A stretch of DNA of 64,000 bases from Mycolicibacterium mengxianglii (GTDB taxonomy: Bacteria > Actinomycetota > Actinomycetes > Mycobacteriales > Mycobacteriaceae): contig NZ_CP065373.1 of NCBI RefSeq assembly GCF_015710575.1, forward strand, positions 3,844,001-3,908,000. Direction: 5' to 3'. The position numbers were made by a program, and so were the translations under genes. The notes beneath the pieces were generated by a model, which was not told where the DNA came from, did not search any database, and saw only the letters and a program-made list of their open reading frames with translations. Of this stretch, positions 35,821-44,069 are shown piece after piece; positions within the stretch are counted from its first letter, which is position 1, and each line of letters opens with the position of its first letter.

Positions 35821-36315
35821 ATGAATTCCCATACCCGTGCCCAGATCCTGGGTGCATTTCGCGGCGCCACACGCAGCGAGGTCAAAAAGGTGACGTTCTC
35901 TGCAGACTTCGACACCGTCGAGTTCGGCGAGTTGGACTTCTACGGTTGGGTTGATCCCAAGATTCCGCGCCGGGCCTACTTGCTGATCGACCGGCCCGAC
36001 GGACCGATTTCGTTGTTACTTACCCGGGCCGCGGTCACGCCACGTGGGCGAACCATGTGCACGTGGTGCAACGACGTCAATCTTTTTGACGACGCGGTGC
36101 TTTACACCGTTCGCCGGGCTGGGGCCGCAGGTCGCAGGGGAAACACCATCGGCACGCAGATCTGCGCGAACTTCGGCTGCTCACGAAACGTCCGGCAGTT
36201 GCCGCCGGCCTTTCACGCGGAGACCGACCTGGCGGGGATACGCGCACAACGGGTTGATGAGCTGCGCCGCAAGGTACGCGGATTCGTCGACAAAGTGCTC
36301 GCTACCGAGAACTGA
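35821..36315 (+). CDS. FBP-domain protein (EF-G-binding, FusB-like)
   Basis: 164 residues. The N-terminal half is helical and the C-terminal treble-clef zinc finger is visible as CTWCNDV (about residues 78-81) and ICANFGCSRNVR (about 115-120), the four-cysteine pattern of FusB/FBP proteins. Family members bind elongation factor G and relieve fusidic-acid inhibition or rescue ribosomes. The start at 35821 (MNSHTRAQIL) fits the family; an upstream GTG at 35806 is possible. It is cargo of the tRNA island. Confidence 0.82.
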   Translation: MNSHTRAQILGAFRGATRSEVKKVTFSADFDTVEFGELDFYGWVDPKIPRRAYLLIDRPDGPISLLLTRAAVTPRGRTMCTWCNDVNLFDDAVLYTVRRAGAAGRRGNTIGTQICANFGCSRNVRQLPPAFHAETDLAGIRAQRVDELRRKVRGFVDKVLATEN

Positions 36316-36449
36316 GCGCGCGCCGCGTATGGCTGGCCCCCGCCAGACGCCGAGGGGCCTGCTGGTCACAAGATCATCCTTGCGAGGCTACCCACGCAGG
36401 TTGCGTCAACTCAGATATCACCAACGGGCCGCGCCTAGCTCTGTCAGGT

Positions 36450-36848
36450 TCACGGTTGCGTCGACTTCTGCACTGGGTTGTTTACTGGCGCGGAGAGATA
36501 CCGATATGCGGTTGCTCCGCTGATGCCGAATGCTTTGGCCAGTTCGTGGACGGGTTCCCCGGTCCCGGCGAGACGTCGGAGCTGTTGCTGTCGATCAAGG
36601 GTGAGTTTGGTGGGCTTGGTGGATGGTAGGCGGCGTGCTCGCCGGGAGTCGCGTGAGGCGGCGCGTCGTTCGCGGCCGAGTTCGAGTTCGAGTTCTAGTT
36701 CTAGTTCTAGTTCTTGTTCGGCCAGGGTGGCCATGATGGCGGCGACGGCACGTCCGGTTGGTGTGCCGGTATCGACGCTATCGCGTAGGGCGCGCAACAG
36801 GATTCGGCGCTCGCCGAGTTCGGCGATGGTGCGGGTTGCACTAATCAC
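36450..36848 (-). pseudogene. Serine recombinase (resolvase/invertase) remnant
   Basis: The frame encodes the end of the catalytic domain (DSVDTGTPTGRAVAAIMATL, then AEQEL), the long E-helix and a C-terminal helix-turn-helix (VHELAKAFGISGATAYRYLS). The N-terminal half with the catalytic serine is absent, so it cannot recombine DNA. A hexanucleotide expansion in the E-helix inserts alternating Glu-Leu pairs where the family has AEFERELIRERT. Confidence 0.8.
36675..36716. repeat. Hexanucleotide tandem repeat inside the resolvase remnant
   Basis: Seven consecutive 6-base units of the type TTCGAG/TTCTAG (last unit TTCTTG) lie in frame with the recombinase remnant and add an ELELELEL stretch. Units differ only at the fourth base. 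The pattern is consistent with replication slippage after the gene lost function. Confidence 0.8.
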
Positions 36849-36974
36849 GAAGATCGACGCGGCCGAGAAACAAGCCGCTGTCTGGCCGACCTCCTCATCG
36901 CACCGCAGGTGAAGACGTTTTACTGTCGTGGGCGTCTATGAGCCGCTTCAAATGCTTCACCCGCCGTGGCGGGT

Positions 36975-38024
36975 CTAGGTCACACGGAGCAGGAGTTTTC
37001 CTGCCAGACGGCCTGATTCGAGGATGCGGTGAGCCTCTTGCACGTCATCGAACGCCAGCACGCGGTCGACGCCAATCGTCAGCGCGCCGCGGTCGCGAGC
37101 GTCACCGATGTAGGTCTTGGCGGCCGCGAGACGATCCGGGAATTCTACGAGTTCGAAGAGGTCGACAAACGACACCGATTTGCGGTCCAGCGACACGAGG
37201 GGCACGTCGACGCGGGCGGCACGGATGTCGGGTGAGGTCTGAGCGCCGTAGCACAGCACGTGGCCGAACTGCGCGGTCGCGTCGATCAGTGCGGCCAGCA
37301 GGGGCCCACCCACGGTGTCGTAGACGAACTTTGCGCCGCGCCCGCTGGTGAGTGTGGAGACCACGCCGGCGAGGTCTTCGTCATCGGTGGCGATCGCGTG
37401 ATCGGCACCCAGTGCGAGGATCTCGGGCTTGCGCGCCGTAGTGCGTGTCGTCGCGATCACCGTGGCACCGAGGTCGTGTGCGATCTGGATCAGCGCGGTG
37501 CCCACAGAGGATGTCCCGGCCGTCACGATCACAGTGTCGCCCGGGGTGATCGGCACTTTGGTAGCGAGGGTATAGGCCTGCAGACTGGCCATCCACGTCG
37601 CGGCTTCCTCCTCGTCGGACCGGTCGGCGGCGACGTGGGCGAGGGCTTCGATCGGTACGTCGGCCTGCGTGGCATAAGTGCCGGTGCCCACCGTCGGTGA
37701 CTGGATCGGCAGGATCGCCACCCGATCCCCTATCTGGAAACCGTCTACCCCTGGTGCAGTCTCAGTGATCTTTCCTACCGCCTCGACGCCGAGTGTCGCC
37801 GGCAGGGTGGGCTTGATGACGTAGTGGTCGCGGCGGAACAGCGCCTCGAAGCGGTTTAGCCCGATCATTTGAATGTCGACCCGTACGTGCCCGGGCTGCA
37901 GCGTCGAGAGCTGCAACGGCACCATCTTCAGTACCTCGGGTCCGCCGAGTCGGGTGAACTGCACCCGGCGCATACCGGAGGCCACATCGCTGGCATGTCG
38001 TTCGTCAATCGTCAACGGATTCAT
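36975..38024 (-). CDS. Zinc-binding-type quinone oxidoreductase (MDR family)
   Basis: About 349 residues of the NADPH:quinone reductase-like group: RVQFTRLGGPEVLKMVPLQL, VGVEAVGKI, then the cofactor loop VIVTAGTSSVGTALIQIAHD. Zinc ligands are absent, as in quinone reductases. Possible starts are 38096, 38024 and 37973; 38024 has a GGGG-rich site and 38096 would lie within 20 bases of the predicted transcript start. The promoter carries two 19-bp palindromes shared with the Rrf2 locus, suggesting induction by the same signal. Confidence 0.85.
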   Translation of the reverse strand: MNPLTIDERHASDVASGMRRVQFTRLGGPEVLKMVPLQLSTLQPGHVRVDIQMIGLNRFEALFRRDHYVIKPTLPATLGVEAVGKITETAPGVDGFQIGDRVAILPIQSPTVGTGTYATQADVPIEALAHVAADRSDEEEAATWMASLQAYTLATKVPITPGDTVIVTAGTSSVGTALIQIAHDLGATVIATTRTTARKPEILALGADHAIATDDEDLAGVVSTLTSGRGAKFVYDTVGGPLLAALIDATAQFGHVLCYGAQTSPDIRAARVDVPLVSLDRKSVSFVDLFELVEFPDRLAAAKTYIGDARDRGALTIGVDRVLAFDDVQEAHRILESGRLAGKLLLRVT

Positions 38025-38097
38025 AATCTTTCGCCCCAATGAGTCGGTACTTGCGTCGCCGGTTCCGGCGATGAGCTCGATTTCAACGCTCACCATG

Positions 38098-38151
38098 TGT
38101 AACACGTTTGGTTACACCTCTAGCTTATGTAATCGAATTTGTTACAGTCAA
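38098..38151 (-). promoter_or_regulatory. Promoter with two Rrf2-type palindromes
   Basis: On the minus strand TTGACT (38146-38151) and TAAGCT (38122-38127) form a promoter with an 18-base spacer. The spacer and its edges are a 19-bp palindrome TGTAATCGAATTTGTTACA (38128-38146). A second copy, TGTAACACGTTTGGTTACA (38098-38116), covers the transcription start. Binding would block RNA polymerase twice. The same arrangement recurs at 41408-41459. Confidence 0.75.
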
Positions 38152-38277
38152 GTAGGCTCCAAAAAAGGGGCGCTCGTCGCAGAGCGGAAAGCCATGGCCG
38201 TACATGTGAGACCTGGTTTGCGTGGGCGGACCGGTCCGGAAACCGTGCCGGTGACTGGCCACCTAGCCCGGACGGTC

Positions 38278-38643
38278 CTACGGTGCGCCTGCTACGCAGA
38301 ACACATTGCCGTCCGGATCGGCGAGGACCACCCACCCGAAGTCCGCGCTTACGGCACGCCGACTTACTTCGGTGGCGCCGGCGGCGATGAGCCGGGCTAC
38401 ATCGCGCTCCCTGTCGTGAGAATGCAGATCAAGGTGCAACCGGTTCTTCCCCGGCGTCGGGTCGGGCACCTTCTGGAATCCCAGCCGCAGACCTTGTGGC
38501 GAGACGACCGTCACGAACTCACCGGGCGCCGCGATCGTCATCTCACCGGCGATGGCGCCGGCCCACCACGTCGCCAGCCGCTCGGGGTCAGTGCAGTCGA
38601 CGGTAACCATTGAGATATCGAGCGTGAGAGCTTCGGTTTGCAT
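38278..38643 (-). CDS. VOC-family (glyoxalase/bleomycin-resistance fold) protein
   Basis: 121 residues with two beta-alpha-beta-beta-beta modules: TLDISMVTVDCTDPERLATW at the start and FGWVVLADPDGNVFCVAG at the end, with a HLDLH metal-site strand between. It belongs to the actinobacterial group of single-domain VOC proteins of unknown substrate. ATG 38643 has GGAGA five bases upstream and is preferred over 38655. Confidence 0.82.
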   Translation of the reverse strand: MQTEALTLDISMVTVDCTDPERLATWWAGAIAGEMTIAAPGEFVTVVSPQGLRLGFQKVPDPTPGKNRLHLDLHSHDRERDVARLIAAGATEVSRRAVSADFGWVVLADPDGNVFCVAGAP

Positions 38644-38753
38644 TGAATTCTCCATTCAGGGTTAGTGGTTTTCTATCTGGTGTGCGGCAACGGGCTTGAA
38701 GCAACTGCCACGTTATTCGCCTTCCTGGAAATCGAATTCGATGCGAAGGAACA

Positions 38754-39020
38754 TCAGACCCGGGCAGGCTGCGGAACAAGTTTGGGCATGGCGGCGGTCA
38801 GCAGGTAGTGCCCGGGACCCGGCGAGGTGAGCATGGCCGAGGTGTCGACACCTGCGGTACCCGACCACTGGCCGCTAACGTGCTCACCGTGGTGAGAGAA
38901 CTGGAACGTCACCGCCGTCGGCGTCAGCGGTTCGTCGTCGAACTGCGAGCAGCCTCCCAGTAGTAACGCGGCCGCGGCGACGGCCGCCACTGGGACCACC
39001 GCTTGGGTCACGCTGTTCAC
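38754..39020 (-). CDS. Small putative lipoprotein, possibly truncated
   Basis: 88 residues. A lipoprotein signal peptide (VVPVAAVAAAALLLGGC) with lipobox LGGC is followed by about 64 residues with beta-strand character (TAVTFQFSHHGEHVSGQW) and no known domain. The GTG start at 39020 overlaps the end of the decayed LLM gene, so the first few codons may come from a deletion junction. The short length suggests the C terminus may also be missing. Confidence 0.55.
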   Translation of the reverse strand: MNSVTQAVVPVAAVAAAALLLGGCSQFDDEPLTPTAVTFQFSHHGEHVSGQWSGTAGVDTSAMLTSPGPGHYLLTAAMPKLVPQPARV

Positions 39021-39514
39021 CAGCCCACAGCTAGATCAACGAATTGCCCGTGATACTCGGCGATCTCGTTGCTCCAGATGGCCTGCCTCACCTCGATGCG
39101 TTCTTCGGTGAGCGTGGCCCGAGTCTTGGGGTTGGTGCCGAGGTTCTCCATCTCGTCACGGTTTCAGCCGATGCCTGCACCGTATCGAAACCGGCTCTGC
39201 GACAACAGATCCAAGGTCGCGGCCTCCCTTCGCGGTGAGGATGGGTCACGTTGGACCGCCAGGTCGACACCGGTGTCCAGCAGCAGGCGTCGCGTCGCCG
39301 TGGCTGCGGCGGTCAGCGCAAGGAACGGATCCAGCAGCCGGTCGGCTTTCCGCCCAAGTTGACCGCCCTCCGGGGCGGGGGTGCGACGCATGGCCGGCAC
39401 GGGGGTGTGCTCGGTGACCCACAGGGAGTCGAAACCACGCGATTCGAGTTCCCGTGCCAGAGAGGCGGGTCCGATGCCCTGATCGGTTGGGAACGTACAT
39501 ACACCGAATATCAT
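39017..39514 (-). pseudogene. LLM-class F420-dependent oxidoreductase, nonsense-mutated and truncated
   Basis: The first 116 codons encode a luciferase-like N terminus (MIFGVCTFPTDQGIGPASLA, GFDSLWVTEHTPVP, LLDTGVDLAV, SQSRFRYGAGIG). A TGA at 39164-39166 replaces the expected TGG (the family reads GIGWNRDEM). The same frame then continues NRDEMENLGTNPKTRATLTE for about 48 codons until a stop at 39017. The remaining C-terminal third is gone. Two independent lesions make a functional product very unlikely. Confidence 0.82.
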
Positions 39515-39565
39515 TGCGCCTCTAGGATATTGCCCCGCTGGATGGGTTCTTTCAGTCCGGCGGCT

Positions 39566-40312
39566 CTAGATGTTGGCACCGCCGTCGATGATGAGGTCCG
39601 AACCGGTGAGGAACGACGACTGGTCGGAGGCCAGGAACACGGCGCCAGCAGCGATCTCCTCGGCGTCGCCGAGTCGCCCGAACGGCGTGGTGATGCTGGC
39701 GGCTCCCTCGTCTCCGAGTTCTGCCAGGACATTGCTCATGCCAGGAGTGGCTACCGGTCCGGGGCACAGTGCCGAGACGCGGATGCCGCGGGGGGCCAAT
39801 TCGAGTGCCCAGGAGCGGGCGAAATTGCGGATCGCCGCCTTCGTCGCGGCGTACACGCTCATTCCGGGCTGCCCGCTGATCCCGGCGATGGAGGACATCA
39901 GCACCACCGACGCACCATCGGGGAGCAGCGGCAGGGCTTTGTGAACGGTGAATACCAGGCCTTTTACGTTGTCGTCGAAGGTGGTGTCGTAATGCTCCTC
40001 GGTGATCTCGGTCAGGCCGATGGGCCGTCCGCTGCCGGCGTTGGCGACGAGCACATCGAGACGGCCCCTGCGTTCGCCGATGGTTGCATACAGCGCGTCG
40101 AGGGAGGTCAGGTCGGAGACGTCTCCGACGACGCCGGTGACATCTGCGCCGGTGTCGGACTTGATGTCGGCGACCGCGGCGTCGACCACCTCGGTGCGGC
40201 GTCCGGTCAGGTAGACCTGGGCGCCTTCCGCGGCGAAGCTGCGAGCGGTCTCCAGACCGATGCCGGAGCTCCCCCCGGTGATGAGCGCGACCTTGCCGTC
40301 GAGTTGTCCCAT
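39566..40312 (-). CDS. Short-chain dehydrogenase/reductase
   Basis: 248 residues of the classical SDR family: cofactor loop KVALITGGSSGIGLETARSF, the NAG motif as VANAGSG, catalytic YAATK (with Ser upstream in MSSIAGISG) and the PG motif in SALCPGPVATPGM. GGAG lies five bases before the ATG. It follows the F420-type oxidoreductase at 40379 with a 66-base gap and is likely co-transcribed from the palindrome-bearing promoter at 41430-41459. Confidence 0.88.
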   Translation of the reverse strand: MGQLDGKVALITGGSSGIGLETARSFAAEGAQVYLTGRRTEVVDAAVADIKSDTGADVTGVVGDVSDLTSLDALYATIGERRGRLDVLVANAGSGRPIGLTEITEEHYDTTFDDNVKGLVFTVHKALPLLPDGASVVLMSSIAGISGQPGMSVYAATKAAIRNFARSWALELAPRGIRVSALCPGPVATPGMSNVLAELGDEGAASITTPFGRLGDAEEIAAGAVFLASDQSSFLTGSDLIIDGGANI

Positions 40313-40378
40313 TGTGTCTCCTTCTTCAGTGATCGTGCGATGTGGTGGGTGGTCGAAGGGGTTGGTGGGTGCCGGCTC

Positions 40379-41284
40379 TCAGCTGAGGTCGATATGGTCG
40401 GCGAGCTGCTTGAGCAGGAGTCGCAGCGTGTCCTCACCCAGACCAGCCAGCAGTGTCCGCGCCACCCCTAGCTCGGCGAACTGCTGCAGCTGCGCGACGA
40501 CCCGATCGAGGGCTGCAGTGTCACCGGCGGCCGCGGCGGTGAGTTCGGCGGGGTTACCGGGGTAGGGCACGGTCACTTCGATACCAGCTGGATCGCGTTG
40601 CAGCCGTTCGGCTTCGGCATTCATGATGTCCAGCAGCGGGCCGAGCTGGTCGGGTTCGGTGATGCTGGGGAAGTAGCCGTCTCCGATCTCGGCGGCTCGG
40701 CGTGCCGATCGGTTAGACCGGCCACCGATGACGATCGGCACGGCGCGGCCTGCCGGCTGGGGCAGGCTGATGGCTTTGTCGAAGTTGGTGTAGGTGTTGT
40801 GCACGCTGGCTTTGGTGTCTCGCCACAGGGCGCGCATCGCCTCCACGTAGTCGTCGTGCCGGCGGCCACGGTCGGCGAACGGAACACCTACGGCATCGAA
40901 CTCCTCGGCGAGCCAGCCCACCCCGACACCCAGCAGCAAGCGCCCTTCGCTGAGGACATCCAGTGTGGCGACCTGCTTGGCCAGCACTACCGGATTACGT
41001 TGCGGCAGAACGATCACGCCGGTACCGAGCTTGATGTCGCGGGTGACAGCGGCGGCGAAGGCCAGCCAGGTCAGTGGGTCGGCAATCTCGACCTCTTCAG
41101 CCCCGCCCATCATCTTGCCGGATTCATCGTATGGGTAGTTGGTCTCGTAGCCCGACGGCATGACGACGTGATCAATGGCCCACAGCGACTCCAGTCCCAG
41201 CTCCTCTGCCAGGACGGCAGTGGCGCGGGCCTGCGCTGGGCTGGCTCCGACACCGACATTGACGGCGAACAGTCCTAGTTGCAT
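40379..41284 (-). CDS. LLM-class F420-dependent oxidoreductase
   Basis: 302 residues of the luciferase-like family with actinobacterial F420 features: LGLESLWAIDHVVMP, IKLGTGVIVLPQRNPVVLAK, VLSEGRLLLGVGVGWLAEEF and PIVIGGRSNRSARRAAEIGD. The ATG at 41284 has AAAGGA upstream. It is the first gene after the Rrf2-type promoter at 41430-41459 and divergent from the Rrf2 regulator, so it is a likely direct target. Substrate unknown. Confidence 0.87.
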   Translation of the reverse strand: MQLGLFAVNVGVGASPAQARATAVLAEELGLESLWAIDHVVMPSGYETNYPYDESGKMMGGAEEVEIADPLTWLAFAAAVTRDIKLGTGVIVLPQRNPVVLAKQVATLDVLSEGRLLLGVGVGWLAEEFDAVGVPFADRGRRHDDYVEAMRALWRDTKASVHNTYTNFDKAISLPQPAGRAVPIVIGGRSNRSARRAAEIGDGYFPSITEPDQLGPLLDIMNAEAERLQRDPAGIEVTVPYPGNPAELTAAAAGDTAALDRVVAQLQQFAELGVARTLLAGLGEDTLRLLLKQLADHIDLS

Positions 41285-41407
41285 GACGTGAATCCTTTGC
41301 CTCGTCGGATGATCGAAGGTGCTGACCTGACGGCCGCAAGATGGCGCCAGCTGCCGGCGAGCTGGACGGTAAGGCGAGAGTTGCCCACGGACCGACCAAT
41401 AAAGTTC

Positions 41408-41459
41408 TGTAACTGCCCTTGTTACAGGTAACATACGTAACAGAGTTGGTTACAGTCAA
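41408..41459 (-). promoter_or_regulatory. Promoter with two Rrf2-type palindromes, divergent region
   Basis: On the minus strand TTGACT (41454-41459) and TATGTT (41430-41435) are 18 bases apart. The spacer is the palindrome CGTAACAGAGTTGGTTACA (41436-41454), and TGTAACTGCCCTTGTTACA (41408-41426) lies just downstream. The layout is identical to 38098-38151, including the GTTACAGTCAAGT string. The Rrf2 gene starts 50 bases away on the other strand, which suggests autoregulation. Confidence 0.78.
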
Positions 41460-41505
41460 GTCGGACGTCGTGACGGCCCGACGAGGAGCGGAACGGGTAC
41501 TCGGG

Positions 41506-41970
41506 ATGAGCACGAACAACAGGATGAGTTTGGCGGTGCACGTGCTGACGTGGATCGCCTTCGATCGCCGCGGTTCCGACAAAGAGGTGGGCACTTCACA
41601 ACGCATCGCGACCAGCGTGAACACCAACCCGGTGGTGATCCGGCGATCGCTGATCGACCTCCGCGAGGCCGGTCTGGTGGAATCGAGCCGCAGCCGCGGT
41701 TGGACGCTGACCCGCGATGCGTCGAAGATCACCCTGCTCGATGTCTACAACGCTGTCGGCGGCGGTGAGATCTTCGGCATGCACGCCTCTCCACCCGATG
41801 CCGAATGTTATGTGGGATACGGGATTCAACCGGTCCTGACCCGTGTGTACGAACGGGCCACCGCGGCATTGTGTGATTCGCTGGCGGCCACCACGATCGC
41901 CGACATCCTGCGTGACACCATGGCCGAATTCGAAACCGGCAGCGGAGTGGAGACCTCCCGTGGCCCCTGA
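41506..41970 (+). CDS. Rrf2-family transcriptional regulator
   Basis: 154 residues. The winged helix is MSLAVHVLTWIAFDRRG, TSQRIATSVNTNPVVIRRSL, LREAGLVESSRSRGWTLTRD. The IscR/NsrR three-cysteine Fe-S pattern is absent; only one cysteine remains in that region (AECYVGYGIQPVL) and one later (ALCDSL), so iron-sulfur sensing is unlikely. A thiol or ligand-based sensor is more likely. It is divergent from the LLM gene and overlaps the MmyB-like regulator by 11 bases. It probably binds TGTAACN7GTTACA. Confidence 0.85.
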   Translation: MSTNNRMSLAVHVLTWIAFDRRGSDKEVGTSQRIATSVNTNPVVIRRSLIDLREAGLVESSRSRGWTLTRDASKITLLDVYNAVGGGEIFGMHASPPDAECYVGYGIQPVLTRVYERATAALCDSLAATTIADILRDTMAEFETGSGVETSRGP

Positions 41971-42805
41971 GACCTCGCCCTCGAACCAGCTCGGTGACTT
42001 CCTGCGAGCGCAACGAGCCCGCGTCAGCCCCCACGAGGTCGGCCTGCCCGCCGTCGCGGGCAGACGTGTCCTCGGCCTGCGGCGCGAAGAGGTCGCCGTC
42101 TTGTCCGGAGTTAGCGCCGATTACTACGCCCGCCTGGAACAAGGCCGCGAACGCTCCCCCTCCGCCCAGGTCATCGACGCAATCTGCCGCGCACTGCACC
42201 TGACCGCAGACGCGCGCGAGCATGCCTCTCGCTTGGCGAAGCTCTCCCCCACCGCAGAACGCACCGCCGAGACCGTCAGCCCGGAGCTACTGCAGACTAT
42301 GGCCGCATTCCCCCAGGCGGCCGCCTACGTCACCAACCCAGCTTTCCGGGTGCTGATCGCCAACCCCGCCGCCACCGCCCTGATCACCCCTCTCCAGCGG
42401 CGCGACCCCAACGTCCTGGCGGCACTGTTCGTCGACCCCGCCGCCCAGGATTTCTACCTCAACTGGGGCGATGTCGCCAAAGCTTCGGTCAGCGCCCTGC
42501 GCCTGTCCCAAGGCGCGGCTGCCTCCGACCCGGAAGTCGCCGCGCTGATCGCCCGTCTGCACCGCGACAGCGCCGACTTCCGCCAGCTGTGGGCCGACCA
42601 CGCCGTGGCCGGCCTCACCGTGACACAGAAACAAATCCGCCACCCCGACGTCGGGATGCTGCAGCTGAGCTACCAGACCTTCGACGTCCGAAGCGCTCCC
42701 GGTCAGCAGCTGACGGTGGCCACCGCGGCACCCGGATCACCGAGTGCTGACGCGTTGGCCCTGCTGGGAGCACTCGACGCCACCCGCCGTCACGAACGCA
42801 TCTAG
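41960..42805 (+). CDS. XRE-family regulator with MmyB-like ligand domain
   Basis: 281 residues from a GTG that overlaps the Rrf2 gene. Residues 5-75 are a helix-turn-helix (LGLRREEVAVLSGVSADYYA then RLEQGRERSPSAQVIDAICR). Residues 95-280 are the MmyB-like PAS-type ligand-binding domain (YVTNPAFRVLIANPAATAL, FYLNWGDVAKASVSALRL). In actinobacteria these regulators usually control a neighbouring SDR gene, here the one at 42916. Confidence 0.86.
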   Translation: MAPETSPSNQLGDFLRAQRARVSPHEVGLPAVAGRRVLGLRREEVAVLSGVSADYYARLEQGRERSPSAQVIDAICRALHLTADAREHASRLAKLSPTAERTAETVSPELLQTMAAFPQAAAYVTNPAFRVLIANPAATALITPLQRRDPNVLAALFVDPAAQDFYLNWGDVAKASVSALRLSQGAAASDPEVAALIARLHRDSADFRQLWADHAVAGLTVTQKQIRHPDVGMLQLSYQTFDVRSAPGQQLTVATAAPGSPSADALALLGALDATRRHERI

Positions 42806-42915
42806 TTCTCCCGCAATGGTTCCTAGGTGTAGCGCACCCAGGAAGACGCGCCCTTCCCCAGCAGTGGCGACGCCGGTTGACTCGGTATTACCACCACTTG
42901 CGAAAGGCACCCACC

Positions 42916-43653
42916 ATGACCATCGCCCTGATCACCGGGGGTAGCCGCGGTATCGGCGCGGCCACCGCACTGGCCTGCACTCGCCGCGGCATCGGCGTCA
43001 TCCTCACCTACAACAACAATTCCGACGCCGCTGCCGGCGTCGTCGACCGCATCACCGACGCCGGCGGCACCGCGGTCGCGTTGCAACTCGACGTCGCAGA
43101 CAGTGCGTCGTTCCTAGCCTTCGGTACGCACGTCAGCTCTACATTGCAAACTATTTGGTGCCGAACAGAATTCGACTACCTGATCAACAGCGCCGGTTAC
43201 GGCCTCTACAACACGATCGCCACCGTCACCGAGGCACAGTTCGATGGACTGTTCAACGTGCACCTCAAGGGACCGTTCTTCCTCACCCAAACCTTGCTGC
43301 CACTCCTCGCCGACGGCGGCCACATCGTCAACATGACTAGCGCCACCACCCGCGTGGCCACCGCCGGTGTGGCGCCCTACGCCAGCTTCAAGGACGGCCT
43401 CGAAGTGCTCACCCGGTACTTGGCCAAAGAACTCGGCGACCGCCGGATCCGCGCCAATTCCATCTCACCGGGAGCCATCCGCACCGAACTCGGCGGTGGC
43501 CTCAACGACGAATTCGAAGCGCTGCTTGCCGCCCAGACCGCACTGGGGCGAGTCGGTGAACCCGAGGAGGTCGCCGTCGCCAGTCTCCTCGCTGACGACA
43601 ACCGCTAGATAGACGCCCAAAACATCGAAGTCGCCGGCGGCTTCGCCATCTGA
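42916..43653 (+). pseudogene. Short-chain dehydrogenase/reductase with a late nonsense codon
   Basis: The SDR features are all present: MTIALITGGSRGIGAATALA, LINSAGYG, catalytic YASFKDG and SPGAIRTELGGG. A TAG at 43606-43608 stands where the family has TGG (DDNRW), 15 codons before the expected end; the frame then reads IDAQNIEVAGGFAI up to a TGA at 43651. The truncated 231-residue protein lacks the last strand that packs the tetramer, so activity is doubtful. It is followed 18 bases later by a VOC gene. Confidence 0.8.
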
Positions 43654-43671
43654 GAGGGACAAGCCACCATC

Positions 43672-44067
43672 ATGCTCGATCACATCTTCCTGTCGGTGAG
43701 CGACTTGGATCGCTCCATCGCCTTCTACACCGCAGCACTCGAGCCCTTGGGCATCACCAGCCGCCTGGACTATGACGGAAAGGACGGCCCACCAGGGCAC
43801 CCCGACCTCAAAGGTTTCGGCGCCCATGGACGGATGATCTTCTGGCTGCGCAGCGGAACGGTCGAGGGCCGCGCCGCGCACGTCGGGTTTGTCGCTGACA
43901 GCACAGCGCAGGTCGACGCCGCCTACGCGGCCGCCATCGCCGCCGGCGCGACCGACAACGGACGACCCGGGGCGCGGCTGCACTACGATCCCCGCTACTA
44001 CGCCGCCAACGTGCTCGACCCTGACGGCTACAGCCTCGAATTCGTCTACAAGAGCTGGCAGCACTGA
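43672..44067 (+). CDS. VOC-family protein
   Basis: 131 residues of the vicinal-oxygen-chelate fold: MLDHIFLSVSDLDRSIAFYT, HVGFVADSTAQVDAAYAAAI and YYAANVLDPDGYSLEFVYKS. His4, the later HVGF histidine and Glu near the C terminus are the usual metal ligands. Two bases separate it from the next gene, so the SDR-VOC-reductase trio appears to be one transcript under the MmyB-like regulator. Confidence 0.86.
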   Translation: MLDHIFLSVSDLDRSIAFYTAALEPLGITSRLDYDGKDGPPGHPDLKGFGAHGRMIFWLRSGTVEGRAAHVGFVADSTAQVDAAYAAAIAAGATDNGRPGARLHYDPRYYAANVLDPDGYSLEFVYKSWQH

Positions 44068-44069
44068 CC

